This document shows positions 46,821-58,541 of a stretch of 64,000 nt of DNA, in pieces. Position 1 is the first letter of the stretch. Each line of letters begins with the position of its first letter. A program made the translations under genes and the position numbers. The stretch covers positions 62,601,775 to 62,665,774 of the forward strand of contig NC_052508.1 of assembly GCF_014356525.2 (NCBI RefSeq), written 5' to 3'. Source of the DNA: Nilaparvata lugens (lineage: Eukaryota; Arthropoda; Insecta; Hemiptera; Delphacidae). The notes beneath the pieces are model-generated. The model saw only the letters and a list, made by a program, of their open reading frames with translations, was not told the DNA's origin and did no database searches.

Positions 46821-47109
46821 TGAGAAATATCCAATTAGGAGTATCAGAACTAGATATGGTAGTACATTTTCATAGTTAGCACAAGTTAGAGAGAATATTC
46901 ACTCTTATTTACAATTAGCACAACAAGTTAGAGGGAATATTCACTCTTATCAATTTTAGCATTGGAAACTCTCACAATCTACATAGGCGTACGAGTATTA
47001 GTCAAGAAACTCCTGATGTGATTTTAAACTTCATCTGTCTTCTCAATGATCTAGAAAAACTCAAAAGTTTGTAATCAAATTGAAATTGATAATCAGCCAA
47101 CTTGTGAAA
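46821..47109. other. No gene seen
   Basis: Short spacer; TTAGAGNGAATATTCACTCT is locally duplicated (46887 and 46929). Confidence 0.45.
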
Positions 47110-48264
47110 AGTTATTTGTGCAACTAGTGCGCAAAGTGACAGTTTGCTGCACCGAAAGAAACGTTTACGCCCGAGCCGTAGGCGAGGGCGGAATGGTTTC
47201 TTGAGTGCAGCAGAGGAACTTTGCGCACATATTTCACATTAAGTTTTTCCTACAGTTACCATTGAATATGAAAAGTGGGTAATTATGGGTAAAATTGCCT
47301 GAAATGCATCAAATGTTTTTCTGTGTAATTTTATTATTGATAAAAACCTTAATCCTAAAATCCTAAAGTCCTCGTTGTCGTTGGTTATAATATATAATAG
47401 TAATAATTAGCGCGTTGTGCTTCGTTGCACGTCTGCTCACTATAGCAGCCACAGCAGTCACTGTTACCAACTTCATTTTGATTTTGCTGCACTGTTGCTC
47501 CATATAACCTACTAAGTATTTTGCGTTGCCATGTTGCAAATCTGGAGTGCAGAAAAATTTTTTCGCCACACTGCACAGAAAGCAGCTGTTTTCCAGTCCC
47601 TACGTAGATCTGAAAGACCTTGTTTGCAGACGACGTCAGAAAAGGGTTTCTTTTCCGGTCTAGGCCAGAAAGTTGTCTCTTTCCGGCCGCTTATGGCTGG
47701 AAACAACGCGCTAATTATTATTAATAAGTCATCCGCTAGATCGGGCGAGTGTCCACTTTCATAATAAGCTGAAGTCGCCATGATTTTAGTTCCAGTTTCG
47801 AATCAAACTAATTCGCTTCGCAACCAGTTTTATTCAATTATTTATTGTTGATTAGTGAATTCCGAATTTTCAAAAATGCTTGAAGATGACTGTGGTATTC
47901 CAAGTGAAATTTTAAAAGAATCTGAAATCCTGACTGCAAATCTTCTACCACTAAAATCAAGAGATAGGTACGATAGCTTAACGAGTATTCTTTATTTTGT
48001 ATTCTTTATTTATTTTGTCAGCAATACCTGTAGTGTGGCGAAAAATATCGTTCGCACCACGAGCAAAAATGTTTTTCCAGCTCTCAATCTTTTCTAGTCC
48101 TCGGCCTACGGCCTCGGACTTGAAAACCGATTTCGAGCTGGAAAAATCTCATTTTCTGCTCTAGGTGCGAAATATACTATTCCCGCACTAGAGCGGAAAA
48201 GTGATTCTTTGCATTCTGTAATCAGTGCAGCAATGGCCACTTTTCAACGTAACTGTAGGAAAAT
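47110..48264 (-). mobile_element. Composite fold-back element, long form with extra core (copy 2, reverse)
   Basis: The ends match copies 1 and 3: the 102-bp hairpin module (47127-47228), one arm TTTTTCCTACAGTTACC (47247-47263) and the inverse arm ending GTAACTGTAGGAAAA (48249-48263). Between about 47575 and 48180 it has some 600 bp absent from the other copies. This core contains further GC-rich stem-loops (TTTTTCCAGCTC/GAGCTGGAAAAA around CGGCCTACGGCCTCGG; CCGGTCTAGGCC/TTTCCGGCC) and the candidate reading frame at 47876. The short copies look like internal-deletion derivatives of something like this. Confidence 0.7.
47876..47979 (+). pseudogene. Candidate 5' coding fragment, possibly of a tyrosine-recombinase-like protein
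   Basis: From an ATG in AAAAATG context the frame reads MLEDDCGIPSEILKESEILT then ANLLPLKSRDRYDS. It is acidic, then has a LLPLKSRDRYDS motif. From memory, a short acidic leader followed by LLPxKSxxRYxxxY starts the SAM-like N-terminal domain of some arthropod Crypton-type/KIAA1958-like tyrosine recombinases. After RYDS the frame turns into Phe/Tyr-rich sequence and stops at 48097. A splice-donor-like TAG|GTACGA occurs at 47967. No catalytic domain is present, so it is at best a first exon or a broken gene. A chance frame remains possible. Confidence 0.35.
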
Positions 48265-48360
48265 ATATATTGTTTATTAATGGTGATTTGAGTGTGATAC
48301 TTTTGTTTTTTATTCTGTTTTTATTCGTCAAAATTTAAAATTCTTAGTTTTTATTGTTTT

Positions 48361-48525
48361 CTAGTGTAAATGGACTAAATTTTTGAAACGTGAAACCATA
48401 ACCCTATTTCGGACTTTCAAAATGTTATCTAAATTTGAGAGAGAAATAGTACAAGGAGTAACCTTAGTTTTTCTCTCCCAGTCAGTGCTACTTTGTAAAA
48501 AATATTCATAAATAAATAAATATAT
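48361..48525 (+). repeat. Retroposon 3' end, terminal-hairpin family (copy E)
   Basis: Stem GAGAGAAA/TTTCTCTC (48437-48478) with inner stem AAGG/CCTT, spacer CAGTCAGTGCTACTTTGTAA and tail CATAAATAAATAAATA. Its upstream sequence matches copy F for at least 30 bp. Confidence 0.6.
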
Positions 48526-49490
48526 ACAATTTATAGGATTCATACCAAAATATGATTACTATCATCACAGATAAAATAAGTCCTATAACTAAGTGCTACC
48601 ATTAACGAACTAAATATTTTTAGAAATACTACATTTTCCAAGAATTATGACTCTAGAAATTTAATTTTTTATATTGTACTAAAGCATCAAAACTTGAGTC
48701 TACACACACCTTTTGACAAGAAATAAGTTGCTTTGGTTCCCCAAATACGCAATTATAATAAGTAACGAGATAATAATAACGATAGTAATAAGTTGTTAGG
48801 TCACGACGTTACTTTTATTTTTTGGAGAATAATCATGATTTCATAGAAAATGGATTTAAAAAATTTGTACCATCCACCAAGATTATTTATGAACTATTTC
48901 ACGCTCAAAAATTGAAACTTTGTTAAGAATCAATAGAACTATCACTTGAACACCTTTGAAGCAAGATGTGGCAAAAATATCAACACGACAACTCTGACCT
49001 ATTCAGCCATTAAAACCGCTCAAATAATTACCGCCGTTGATGAAGCAGAGAACTGCGTCTACTTATAACTGCGGGGATCGTGATAAAGGTGAATTAAAGC
49101 CGAGGTACATTTAAGGATCACCCCCCTCGCCCCTCGCCACTCAAAACACCCCCTAATCTATCCACCATCAGATATCAAAACGCAAGAAATCTGGCTGCTT
49201 TATAAATTGAGCTGCACGTTCTAATTAGCCTGCTATTCTCCTCCAGCTAGCACATCACGTGATCCGATTTATTACGTTTCAGGTTTTTATATAATTAGTG
49301 TAATTTATACCTTTGCCCCCTCCCCCACTCACACACTCTCTCTTTCTCACTCCTCTCACCCCCTCTGACGCCAAGATTTACAAGCCGACGCAAATAGCCA
49401 CGTTACAGCGCTGTTAGTTGTGAGTTACTGGCGAGGCCTGTTCACAGCGAGGAGGTTTCACTTTTCACTTCGGTATTAACAATGCTACTA
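48526..49490. other. No gene seen
   Basis: AT-rich, with a C-rich patch at 49110-49150 and short CT runs near 49325-49360. No supported frame. Confidence 0.4.
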
Positions 49491-49491
49491 A

Positions 49492-49690
49492 GGCCCGTAT
49501 GCACAATCTCGGTTTCAACAGGGATACATCAGTTGTCGTTTGAACCCAGAATGAAACATATTACGTTAAATGCAACCATACATAAATGGAAGCTGTATCT
49601 GTATGCAAAAACTCGGTTCAAACTGATAGATCAGTTGTCTTTAAACCCAGAAAAAAGCATATTACGATAAATGCAACCATACACACTTGC
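49492..49690 (+). repeat. GGCCCGTATGCA repeat family (copy 2, internally duplicated)
   Basis: GGCCCGTATGCACAATCTCG...ACGTTAAATGCAACCATAC is followed by a second diverged unit TCTGTATGCAAAAACTCGGT...ACGATAAATGCAACCATAC. A related single unit in reverse lies at 23800-23898. The 62-codon frame is incidental. Confidence 0.6.
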
Positions 49691-49819
49691 AGTGCAGTTT
49701 TTTAGAAGTATGAGTCCCGGTACGCACGTTCAGAAAGTTAAGGGCTTTTCAGAAGAAGGTACTGTCACAAAAACAGTACTGACTACATGTAATTGAGTTA
49801 CATCTGATTTGCGTTGAAC

Positions 49820-50092
49820 CATAGAGAAACAATAGCGTAAGTGGATATCCCATGGTATAGGGAATTTATGTCGCAACTTGTACTGTTATCTCAAGCCGAT
49901 TACTGTTAATTATTGTCAATTTTTACTGTTTTGTTGGGGTGACAGTGTATGAACGGCACAATTTGAGAGACTACCAGCATCACACAGCTGCATAGGAAAG
50001 AACTACGTGAACTATCGGCTTGGGATGACAGTAAAAGTTGCGACATGAACGCCCTATACCATGGGATATACTTATACTATCGTTTCTCTATG
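49820..50092. mobile_element. MITE with CA..TG inverted ends and perfect 7-bp target duplication (copy 2)
   Basis: CATAGAGAAACAATAGCGTA at the left and TATCGTTTCTCTATG at the right, arms running past CCCATGGTATAGGG. GTTGAAC is duplicated at 49813-49819 and 50093-50099. The interior is the reverse complement of copy 1 with few differences, which suggests fairly recent mobilisation by a transposase elsewhere. Confidence 0.92.
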
Positions 50093-50099
50093 GTTGAAC

Positions 50100-50863
50100 G
50101 TAGATAGTGCATATGACCAGAGACTGACTAATGAAAGTAGATCTGTGACATGGCCCTTAATTGCAGAAAGCATAATAATTTTTTGTTACAAAAGCTCGCA
50201 AAATTTTGATGTGATGTGTCTGTAATTAGATTAACTTCAGTACATTGATATTATTGAGAATATTATTCCAAATTCATCAAATATTTCCCATCTTCAAACT
50301 CTTCTCTTACTTAAATCACAAATTTGTGTGATCCTGTCTGTAATTAAAATAGCTTCAGTACATTGATATTATTGAGAGTATTATTGCATTTTTTCAAATA
50401 TTTCCTCTCTTCTGCAACTTATATTCTTTTCATCCTGTCAATCATGATACGCACACGTACTTGACATTGAGGCTAGCTTAGAAGAAGACTTGCTATATTG
50501 AGATTCAATCCAATCTGTCACCATCACTCACAAATCAACATAATTTCCTCCCGTTCATCTAATACTGACAGATGAAAGTTAGTCTCACCATAAGAGCATT
50601 TCTGCGCATGCACCATGCCTAATAGCCTATAGTGAGATTCACTTCATACTGTCAGTATTTGTTGTAAATTACATCAATGCTTCGCATTATTTCAATTCTG
50701 ACAGTGTATGGCAACAGACAAGCGACTACAATGCACAAATGCATCATGATTACACTGATTACAGCCTTTCATAGTTCTTGCTCACGGTAGCCGAACTGAA
50801 ATTACTTTGTGGGCTTCATTTAGGATAGTCTTGCAAAAACAATGTGACAGTCTTCATATTTAT
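50100..50863. other. No gene seen
   Basis: A local duplication of CTGTAATTANANTANCTTCAGTACATTGATATTATTGAG-like sequence occurs at 50219 and 50337. No gene is apparent. Confidence 0.45.
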
Positions 50864-51396
50864 TTTCCTACAGTTACGTTGAAAAGTGGCCATTGCTGCA
50901 CTGATTACAGAACGCAAAGAATCACTTTTCCGCTCTAGTGCGGGAAAAATTTTTCTGCACTCCAGATTTGCAACATGGCAACGCAAAATACTTAGTAGGT
51001 TATATGGAGCAACAGTGCAGCAAAATCAAAATGAAGTTGGTAACAGTGACTGCTGTGGCTGCTATAGTGAGCAGAGGTGCAACGAAGCACAACGCGCTAA
51101 TTATTCATTATATTATATTATAACCAAGGAAAGCAACAGCACAGTCCCACCACAGCACACACCACACAGCTGCCCCCCGCCATTCAAACACTACTACATT
51201 ATTCAGGCAATTTTACCCATAATTACCCACTTCTCATATTCAATGGTAACTGTAGGAAAAATTAAATGTGAAATACGTGCGCAAAGTTCCTCTGCTGCAC
51301 TCAAGAAACCATTCCGCCCTCGCCTACGGCTCGGGCGTAAACGTTTCTTTCGGTGCAGCAAACTGTTACTTTGCGCACTAGTTGCACAAATAACTA
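50864..51396 (+). mobile_element. Composite fold-back element (copy 3)
   Basis: Collinear with 3878-4426 at high identity: TTTCCTACAGTTACGTTGAA (50864), inverse arm at 51228-51261, hairpin module 51277-51378, then GTTGCACAAATAACT. A 173-codon plus frame (50886-51407) runs through it but depends on the element's composition and is interrupted in the other copies, so I do not call it a gene. Confidence 0.75.
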
Positions 51397-51658
51397 TTTC
51401 ATTGTAGCATTAGTTTTTCCGCTAAGGGTCTAGATCAGTGTCTAGAAATAGGCCTACTTATCAATGTGAATAGTATTTATTTTCCTTTTCAAATGTATCA
51501 AAATCAACTGATGAAAATAGTTTGACAAATAATAAAATTAATAATCTATGGTTTAGCAATAATATGAGAGGATAATGCGAATCAAATAATACAGTATTGA
51601 TACATTACGTTCATTAATCTGAGCTATTCAGCAATGATTTATAGTAGGCTATTAAACT
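51397..51658. other. No gene seen
   Basis: Short AT-rich spacer. Confidence 0.4.
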
Positions 51659-51659
51659 T

Positions 51660-51750
51660 GGGAACAGAATAGTTTTGGGATATGTCTGTTGTTCTATCCC
51701 GATCATATTCATATGATTTGTAATTGTATCAAAAATAAATAAATCAATGA
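51660..51750 (+). repeat. Retroposon 3' end, terminal-hairpin family (copy C)
   Basis: GGGAACAGAATAGTTTTGGG, then TGTCTGTTGTTCTATCCCGA, a CATATT...TGTAATTG spacer and an AAAAATAAATAAAT tail. The outer stem is imperfect (GGGA pairs, then mismatches). Confidence 0.6.
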
Positions 51751-52225
51751 ATCAGGCCAATGTCAATTATAGTCAGTAGTTTTATAAGTTATATAACTCA
51801 GAGACTCAGCTCATATCAGTTTCATATCATCTCATAGAGTCATTTCTCCATCAAAAGTAGGAGTTTTATTTGAGAGTTCCAATACTAATAATATACGGTT
51901 TCTCTGGTAATTCAAATATGTTTAATGATGGTTTCCATATTATTCCCATATTCTCTATAATTGGGATTTTATAATCCCAAATTCTTGTACCATTTCAGTT
52001 GTTATAATTGGGATTTCTGAATTATTCAGAGATTGAGAATGAACGCTCTGGTCTCATTCCTATATTTATATTTGAGATTTTCAAATTATGAGATATCTTT
52101 TTCTGTAGGTTGAACCAAGAGAATGTGACTTGACTCATCCCAGTTTTAATTGAGTCGCATTAAAAAAAGATCTGCGCATGCCCGTTTGCGGTTATTACCA
52201 ATTATTGCGCAGTAATAACATTGTC
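51751..52225. other. No gene seen
   Basis: AT-rich with loose repeats of ATAATTGGGATTT (51955, 52005). Confidence 0.4.
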
Positions 52226-52345
52226 GTCAATTATTATTCCTCCGACATTCATTATTTTCATTTTTCTAGTTTCTCATTACGTTCTGGCTCGGCCTAGAAC
52301 GAGAAACTCGTTAGTCAAAATCACGAAATTACAAAAATAATTGAC
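52226..52345. mobile_element. Small fold-back element with central GC-rich stem-loop
   Basis: Outer ends GTCAATTATT (52226-52235) and AATAATTGAC (52336-52345) are inverted. Inside, GTTTCTC (52269-52275) pairs with GAGAAAC (52301-52307), enclosing GTTCT...AGAAC around CTCGGCC. The plan of outer arms plus an inner stem with a CTCGGCCTA-like loop resembles the hairpins of the composite fold-back family. Confidence 0.5.
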
Positions 52346-52351
52346 TAAGAT

Positions 52352-52425
52352 ATCTGGCTGCAGTGGAATTAGCATCCGACTGTAGTAATTACTGGCCTCC
52401 AGATTTGGGTTCAAGACGCATCTTA
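52352..52425 (+). repeat. Degenerate tRNA-like sequence, probably a SINE head
   Basis: TGGCTGCAGTGGAATTAGCA resembles an A box and GGTTCAAGACG (52409) a B box, about 45 bp apart, as in tRNAs. The acceptor stem does not pair and the arms are poor, so it is not a functional tRNA. No tail is seen. Confidence 0.35.
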
Positions 52426-53130
52426 AGAAATCCTGGAAATATAATTACAGGATAATATCAAAGTCATTATCAACATCGTCATCGTAATCGTTATTAAGCA
52501 AGATCAGTGGAAACTTAATCTTGAGGAAAAGATTTTAGTCAGTGTCTCAACATTCTTGTCATTCTCACATCATTCTTGTTTGAATTTGTGTGATGATGAA
52601 TTCCCTCTGATTTATTCCCTCATGTTATGTGCTTCATGGACTTTAGAAGCATCGAGTGACTCCAACTCCAAGAAAATACAGAGTTATCATGAAAGAATGG
52701 TGCGGTTTCGAACATGGTTTAAAGAAAAACCAAATTGCATACAGTTAATGTTGTTTATTAATCTAATTTGTCGTCTCAAACAGTTGAAAAATACAGACAT
52801 AAATAGTCGCTCGACAAATTAATGTCCAAACGATAATCGATTTTTCTCCTAACATTTGCTAACATTTATTTAGTTATGGTTGTCATTGCTCCTGCTTTTT
52901 AAGTGGTTCAGGTTGCGAATTCAACTATGTATTATATTTATATCAATTCAATGAGATTTGATATTCGTATTTCATCAAAATATATTTATAATTATATAAA
53001 ACATTATAAATGTTGATATATTATAATTATTATCTATAAATTATAAATTATGTTGGACCTTCTCTGAACATGTATTCGATTTGTGCATTGGTTAATGTAA
53101 AAATATAGGGTCGATGTCAAACGAGGCAAA
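52426..53130. other. No gene supported
   Basis: An 88-codon frame (52556-52822) is of ordinary composition, with MVRFRTWFKEKPNCIQ, but I recognise no family and see no exon signals that stand out. Confidence 0.4.
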
Positions 53131-53420
53131 CTACAGAAGAGTCCTGCGACAGTCGAGACCAGCGACGGTAGAGACCTGCGACATTCGAGGCCAGCGACGG
53201 TAGAGGACTCCTGAAAAAGTGGCCTCAAATGTCGTCTGCTTTAGACGACAGTTGAGGCTTCTCTCATTTTTGTACAGCCCCGACAGTCCAGACCTGCGAC
53301 GGTAGAGGACTCTTCAATTTTCGTACACTCCCGACAGTCGAGGCCTACGACCGTAGAGGACTGGAAAACAGTCCTCTAATGTCGCAGGCCTCTACTGTCG
53401 TCGGTCACCACTGTCGCGCC
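53131..53420. repeat. CpG-rich GCGACRGTMGAGG minisatellite with inverted units
   Basis: Words of the type GCGACAGTCGAGACC, GCGACGGTAGAGAC and CGACAGTCGAGGCC recur about eight times at irregular 16-50 bp spacing up to 53365. After AAAACAGTCC the units appear inverted (GTCGCAGGCCTCTACTGTCG, 53382 on). It stands out from AT-rich surroundings. A 64-codon minus frame over part of it is incidental. Confidence 0.75.
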
Positions 53421-54242
53421 CCCAAAAATATAAACATCCAATATCTTTGTTAATACTGTTGAGCTTCATAATGTATTCAAATATTGTCAAATTTCAGTGC
53501 CATTGAAAATGTTACTGGTGAAGCTACTTAATTGCAGTCCCATACAAACAGTAGAATTAACAATGTTCAAGTTTTTCGTCTTATTCATTCTATGAATACA
53601 GTAGCCTACATGGAAAATTTAAAAATTTTTCAGTCCAAAACGAAATCAAAACTGAATATTGACCCAAGTAAAAGTGATAGTGTTTGTTTGTTTACTTTTC
53701 AGAGGAATTAGACTATATAATAGGGCATAACATGAACCGATTAGTCATGATTTGTAAGAACAACTACTACTGTTTTCACATTGAAAAAACTTACTTTCAG
53801 CTGCCAGGATGTCTCAATAAACTGCCCAGATTGTCTATAAAAACTGGTGAAATTCATACAGTCACGTTGGTCTGCTCACGTTCAATTCATTAATTAGTGA
53901 ATCAAATGAATTATTCACTCACGTGCCACTAGACTCACGTGACTGGGTTATGCTTGGAATTAACAGCACTGATGTAATAGGATTGAAAAAATGTAAAACA
54001 AGTAATTAGGTAATTAGAACGGTCAGTAATTGTTTGGATACGGTTCTGTTACAATGGAACTGACCAGGCTGGAAACAGAAGGTTTGGTTTGGGAACTGAG
54101 AAACTGATTGATCTGATCTATCATTGGAATAGAATGAGAGTTTTATGCTACTTGAATATTCTCATTTAATGGTTAGTTGTTTTTGTTGAAGGTGATGCCC
54201 AAATAAGCTCCAGGCTTGTGCATGGCTAATGAGAAGGATTAT
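53421..54242. other. No gene supported
   Basis: A 69-codon frame at 53684-53893 has no recognised domain; the rest is AT-rich. Confidence 0.4.
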
Positions 54243-54345
54243 AATTTAATTATTTATTTATTTATTCGTGGACAGAATTACAAATATGATTAGGAAGAAA
54301 CAACAGGCTTGGCCCAGAACTATTCCATTCCCAAATTTTGATAAA
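54243..54345 (-). repeat. Retroposon 3' end, terminal-hairpin family (copy H, reverse)
   Basis: On the minus strand it reads ATTTGGGAATGGAATAGTTC, GGGCCAAGCCTGTTGTTTCT, CCTAATCATATTTGTAATTC and ends AATAAATAAATAAATA. The GGGC/GCC inner stem is kept. Confidence 0.65.
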
Positions 54346-56872
54346 TTAATAAAATAGGTTATGTTTCTGCTGTAAAACGTTCAAGTTCAATTTTCGTCCA
54401 AAAATATATATAAGCTAAACATTTTGAATTTAGAGAAATTAAAACACCAAACTATAATTATTTAAACACTTAACTATCACTTCATATTGAATTAATCAAT
54501 TTATCTTATAAAATAACTTATGAGAGATTATGAGAGATTTATATGTGATAATACTCATAGGCAATAGTGACAATAGATCTAGGCGGGTTCCGAACGACTG
54601 GGAAGAACACACTATTTGACGGTTTTTCCAAGGTATTACGAATTTCATTCGAACTTAAATATCTGACTTTAATCAACCCAGCCTTCACCTGTTCCAGTAA
54701 TTATAGCACTCCTAACTTCTCAGTACATATCTATCATTATATTCCGACTATAAATTACTCGAGCAATTAAAACAGTTAATCTATGCTCTAATCGCGTCTC
54801 AATACAGGAAAAAATACTAGAAATGGTTGAATGTTGAGGTAATAATTGCTGGCATCAAAATATGTATAAGTACATTCATGTACATAGTTATAGTTAGTAT
54901 CTGATTGTGTATAAGTTTGTTGATATGTATAGGTATAGTACATGGGTTTTGAGGTATGAAGGTCGATTTTGCCAAAGAAAGATCAAACTGGCCATGCCGA
55001 TGCTGAGTTGGATATATAGATGTAATTATCTATTTAAAAATACATATATATGGTCGGCTGTCAGTTGGTGTTATTAAAACAGATCGTGCAAGCAGCAAGG
55101 ACTCTTTTAATTACACATCTAGTGTTCGGTTCTTAGCTAACATTATTTGGTGTCATGAGATAAAGCAGAAAGAAAAGAGGCAAAGAGAAAGAGAGGGGAA
55201 GTAGAAAGAGTAGAGTGACAGAGAGAGAAAAGTGCACGGTTACTTTGTGTTATGATGTAGTAGGTGTAGTTGTGTAATGTATACAGGTATAAAGTATGGC
55301 GGATCGAATGTTGTTGGCTGATGAAATATAGTTATAGCTGTGCAATACAAGATCTGGTCTAGGATTTATGAATCGGAGGTGTTTAGGTGAACCTGTTCAC
55401 AGGTATTCTGTTGCAAGAGAATGTGATACAGTATCACGGGTATGATACATAACATAACGGTTTTGAAACAGATGGAAATATAATATGATACAGAACACGA
55501 TTTTTTGGTTTTTTGAGCATTGCCAAATATAACATTAAAATCCCGTAAATTCAATCAGCAATATTCACAAGATCATCTTTTCCACATATAAAATATGAGT
55601 AAAATCTTCAAATCACCAACGATCTTAATTTTGTGAATTGCTAATGAAATTTCCTACTTTCTTCTCCAATACTTCCCTTTTCTTCTCCTCTTCTGCATTT
55701 ATTCCCTATTTTTATACCCTCTACCTGTCTATTACATCGGAAACTATAATTGGCTAGGTATTTTTCCTCCTTTAAGCACACCCCACCGTGAAGCCTGTTT
55801 TGAATTGAATTGAAATCACTACATCACTTCCTTAATAAATATATTCCAGAATCTCACTTTCTTTCTATCATAATTACATTATTTAACTATCTTTTCATCA
55901 CTAATTTGTAGCTTAGCCTAATTTTACCGACGAAAAACAAATTTTGAACAGTTGAGTTAATTGTTACAGTTATTGAAGAATTTTGTTAGTTATCCGCTAA
56001 TTAGTTGATTTGAGAAAGGATTTCACTTCTGGTGTCACTTAATTCGTGACAAGTTATTACTTTGTTTGCCAATTAGAGGTAATGTAAATATTTATGGTTC
56101 CAAATAATAGCAATAATTGATGAAAGTAAAAGCCTTCAAGTGCTCTGGTATTTATTACTGGACATAATTATTTTGTATTGGTTCATCATAGTCTGAAAGT
56201 GGAATAAAATCTACATTGAAATATTTGTGTTCAACTGATTGATACAACTTATTTGAACTGGAAAACTGCATGCATTTTCGTCTTCATTGATTAGACTATC
56301 ATTAAAATAATTAAAAGACTATCATTAAAAAAATATATATAAGACTATCATATCTATAATTAAGACTATCATTTAAAATCAACTAATAAACTTCGAATTC
56401 GATACCTCTAATCAGTGTTTCCTTTTTTGGAAGATAGGATACTCGTTTTGCGCCTTCAAAATTTTATATGTTTACAAATCAGCTTATGAAAACTCCCAAC
56501 CGGATCTAAATAACAACTAAGCTTTCATTATTTTCTGGGGCTTTGACAAAATGATTGTAATTAATATTCATTGAGTTTTTCTCCAATTTGATTTATGAAA
56601 ATCAATTGAAATTTCTAAAATTAATTTTCCATAGTTGAGAAAATCCTTTGTTTGCATCTATTATTCTATCCACATTCTTCTTCAGCAAAGGAGATAACGA
56701 AGATATGCTTGGAATGAGGTAAGCAAAAAAATTTGAAACAAGAGAAGAGGAGAAGAGTGAGAATATTTAAATAATTATGTCCAGAACATTGTACACTCAA
56801 TTTAACAACTGAAACTTACATGAGCAATTAATGAATAGGGTCAATTTAACCATATCATGACAAACAGGAGTT
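54346..56872. other. 2.5-kb AT-rich stretch without recognised features
   Basis: Frames of 62-67 codons (54567-54770 plus, 55366-55554 minus) have no recognised motif. A purine-rich patch is at 55155-55230. Confidence 0.45.
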
Positions 56873-58541
56873 GTGGACTCTTTTCTGACCGATTCCTTGC
56901 ATTCCCCATTCTACATCGTTTCTCTCTCTCCTCATCATAATATCATTTTGTATCTCATTTCTCCCCACACCCTTCGTTTCCGACGATTTTTGGCAAGAAT
57001 ACAAAGCTGGTTCCAAAAAAAGCAAGCTAAGGCGACAAGAGTCCCGCTTTGTATTTTAATAATAACAGGGATCGTCCTATTGATATTCACTTTAAACTGT
57101 CAGTATTTACTATATAGGAAGCATTGATGCTGGATGTTGTTATTAATATAAGGAATACTGACAGATTAAAATGAAGTATCTAAGGCGATACTTTGCAAGC
57201 CACGTAGTTGAACTATAAATTTACGAACGGTGGGTGGAAGTGAAGGAGAAGCAAAAAGGAAATGGCGTCTGCGAAAAACAAATCTCCTTCCTTTCGGTGG
57301 CGGTTCGTACCCCCGAAAAGATTATTCCCAAAAGAACTACCCCTTCCCACAACTTACACGCCCTCTTAAAACAACCCTCAAGTTTTTGTGTTTCTGTGTG
57401 TGTAGCACTGATGAGAGGAGGCTCTCCGTGGCGGAGGTCCACGTCACTGGGAGAAAAAAGAAGTTAAAAAAGAGAGGAAGAAGAAAGAAAAAAGAAAACG
57501 CGAGCAATCCCACCCGTTGTCTCGTTGAATTTATGCTTTATGCGTTTTTTATAACTAGCCACTCTTGCTGTGAGCTGGAGGAGTGTTTTTGCAAGGAAGG
57601 GGTGTACATTTCTGGAGGGGTCTGGATTTGCACACCCCCTCTGTCACAGTTCTAATGCGGGAATTATGCTAATGTCACCCTGGGCTTACTCACACCCCCC
57701 TACACACTCCCACCCCTATGTAAGTCACGACAACTCATCCATCCCGACCCACCCCTTAAAATAAATTCTGCATTTTCGGACTCGTTTTCTCTGAGATAGA
57801 GCCGATGACCGTGTTTTAAATACAGCAACTTTTTCAACCCCTAAGCCACGCCTTGTCCAACATCCCTTAGCGATGGACGGACGCCTGGTGAATTTAATGA
57901 GAAAACTACCCTCAGTTGTGCAAAATTCAACTGCCTTGTTTTAAGGGGGGGGAGCTACAAGAACTTTTATTTGATTCGTCATAGAAGGCTTAATAATACA
58001 CATGGGTTTGTGCAAAATTTATAATGCCCTCTTTCAAGGGTTGGGACTCTTAAGAACCCTTCTGATTCGTCATAGTCAGAATTCCAATTGTAGACCTACA
58101 ATAGAAATTAACATTGTAACTGTTGAAGGAACATAGAATAAAGAATATTGTGCATAATGAAAATACACATCATGAATTAAAACCGTCTTCCACCATCATG
58201 TACTTCCATGTACTTCTTCACTTCCACCACGTATGTACTGAGTGGAATAAATGCAATAATTGAACTTAGATAAAACGATTTCATATTACAAAGTAGTAGT
58301 AATTATTATGAGGGTTTAAACTAGTTCCATTCAATATACACACAATATCACATCCACTAGAGCAAAGAGTGTGGAATTAACTTGAACGATTTTTTTATTC
58401 CAACCAATAGACTTTGTGCTAGGAGGTAAAAATTTTACCGTTGTATTCAATTGAATTTTATTCAGATCAAAATGTTCATTTTTACTTTTAGTGTAGTTGA
58501 GAAGTTGATATTGTGGTGATTATTCATATCGAATGAGAAAG
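56873..58541. other. No gene supported
   Basis: Overlapping frames on both strands (up to 141 codons plus at 57230-57655; 73 minus) lie in a less AT-rich segment. The longest has a basic Lys/Arg-rich middle and a Cys-rich end but no domain I know. The segment also has CACCCC-rich patches near 57690-57760. Confidence 0.4.

Noticed and set aside
50886..51407. 173-codon plus-strand frame
   Set aside because: It runs through the inverted arm and hairpin of a fold-back element and is broken in the other two copies.
52556..52822. 88-codon frame as a host exon
   Set aside because: Normal composition, but no recognisable family and no convincing splice context; left as unsupported.
57230..57655. 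141-codon plus-strand frame
   Set aside because: It overlaps open frames on both strands, has a low-complexity Lys/Arg stretch and shows no known domain; not strong enough to call.
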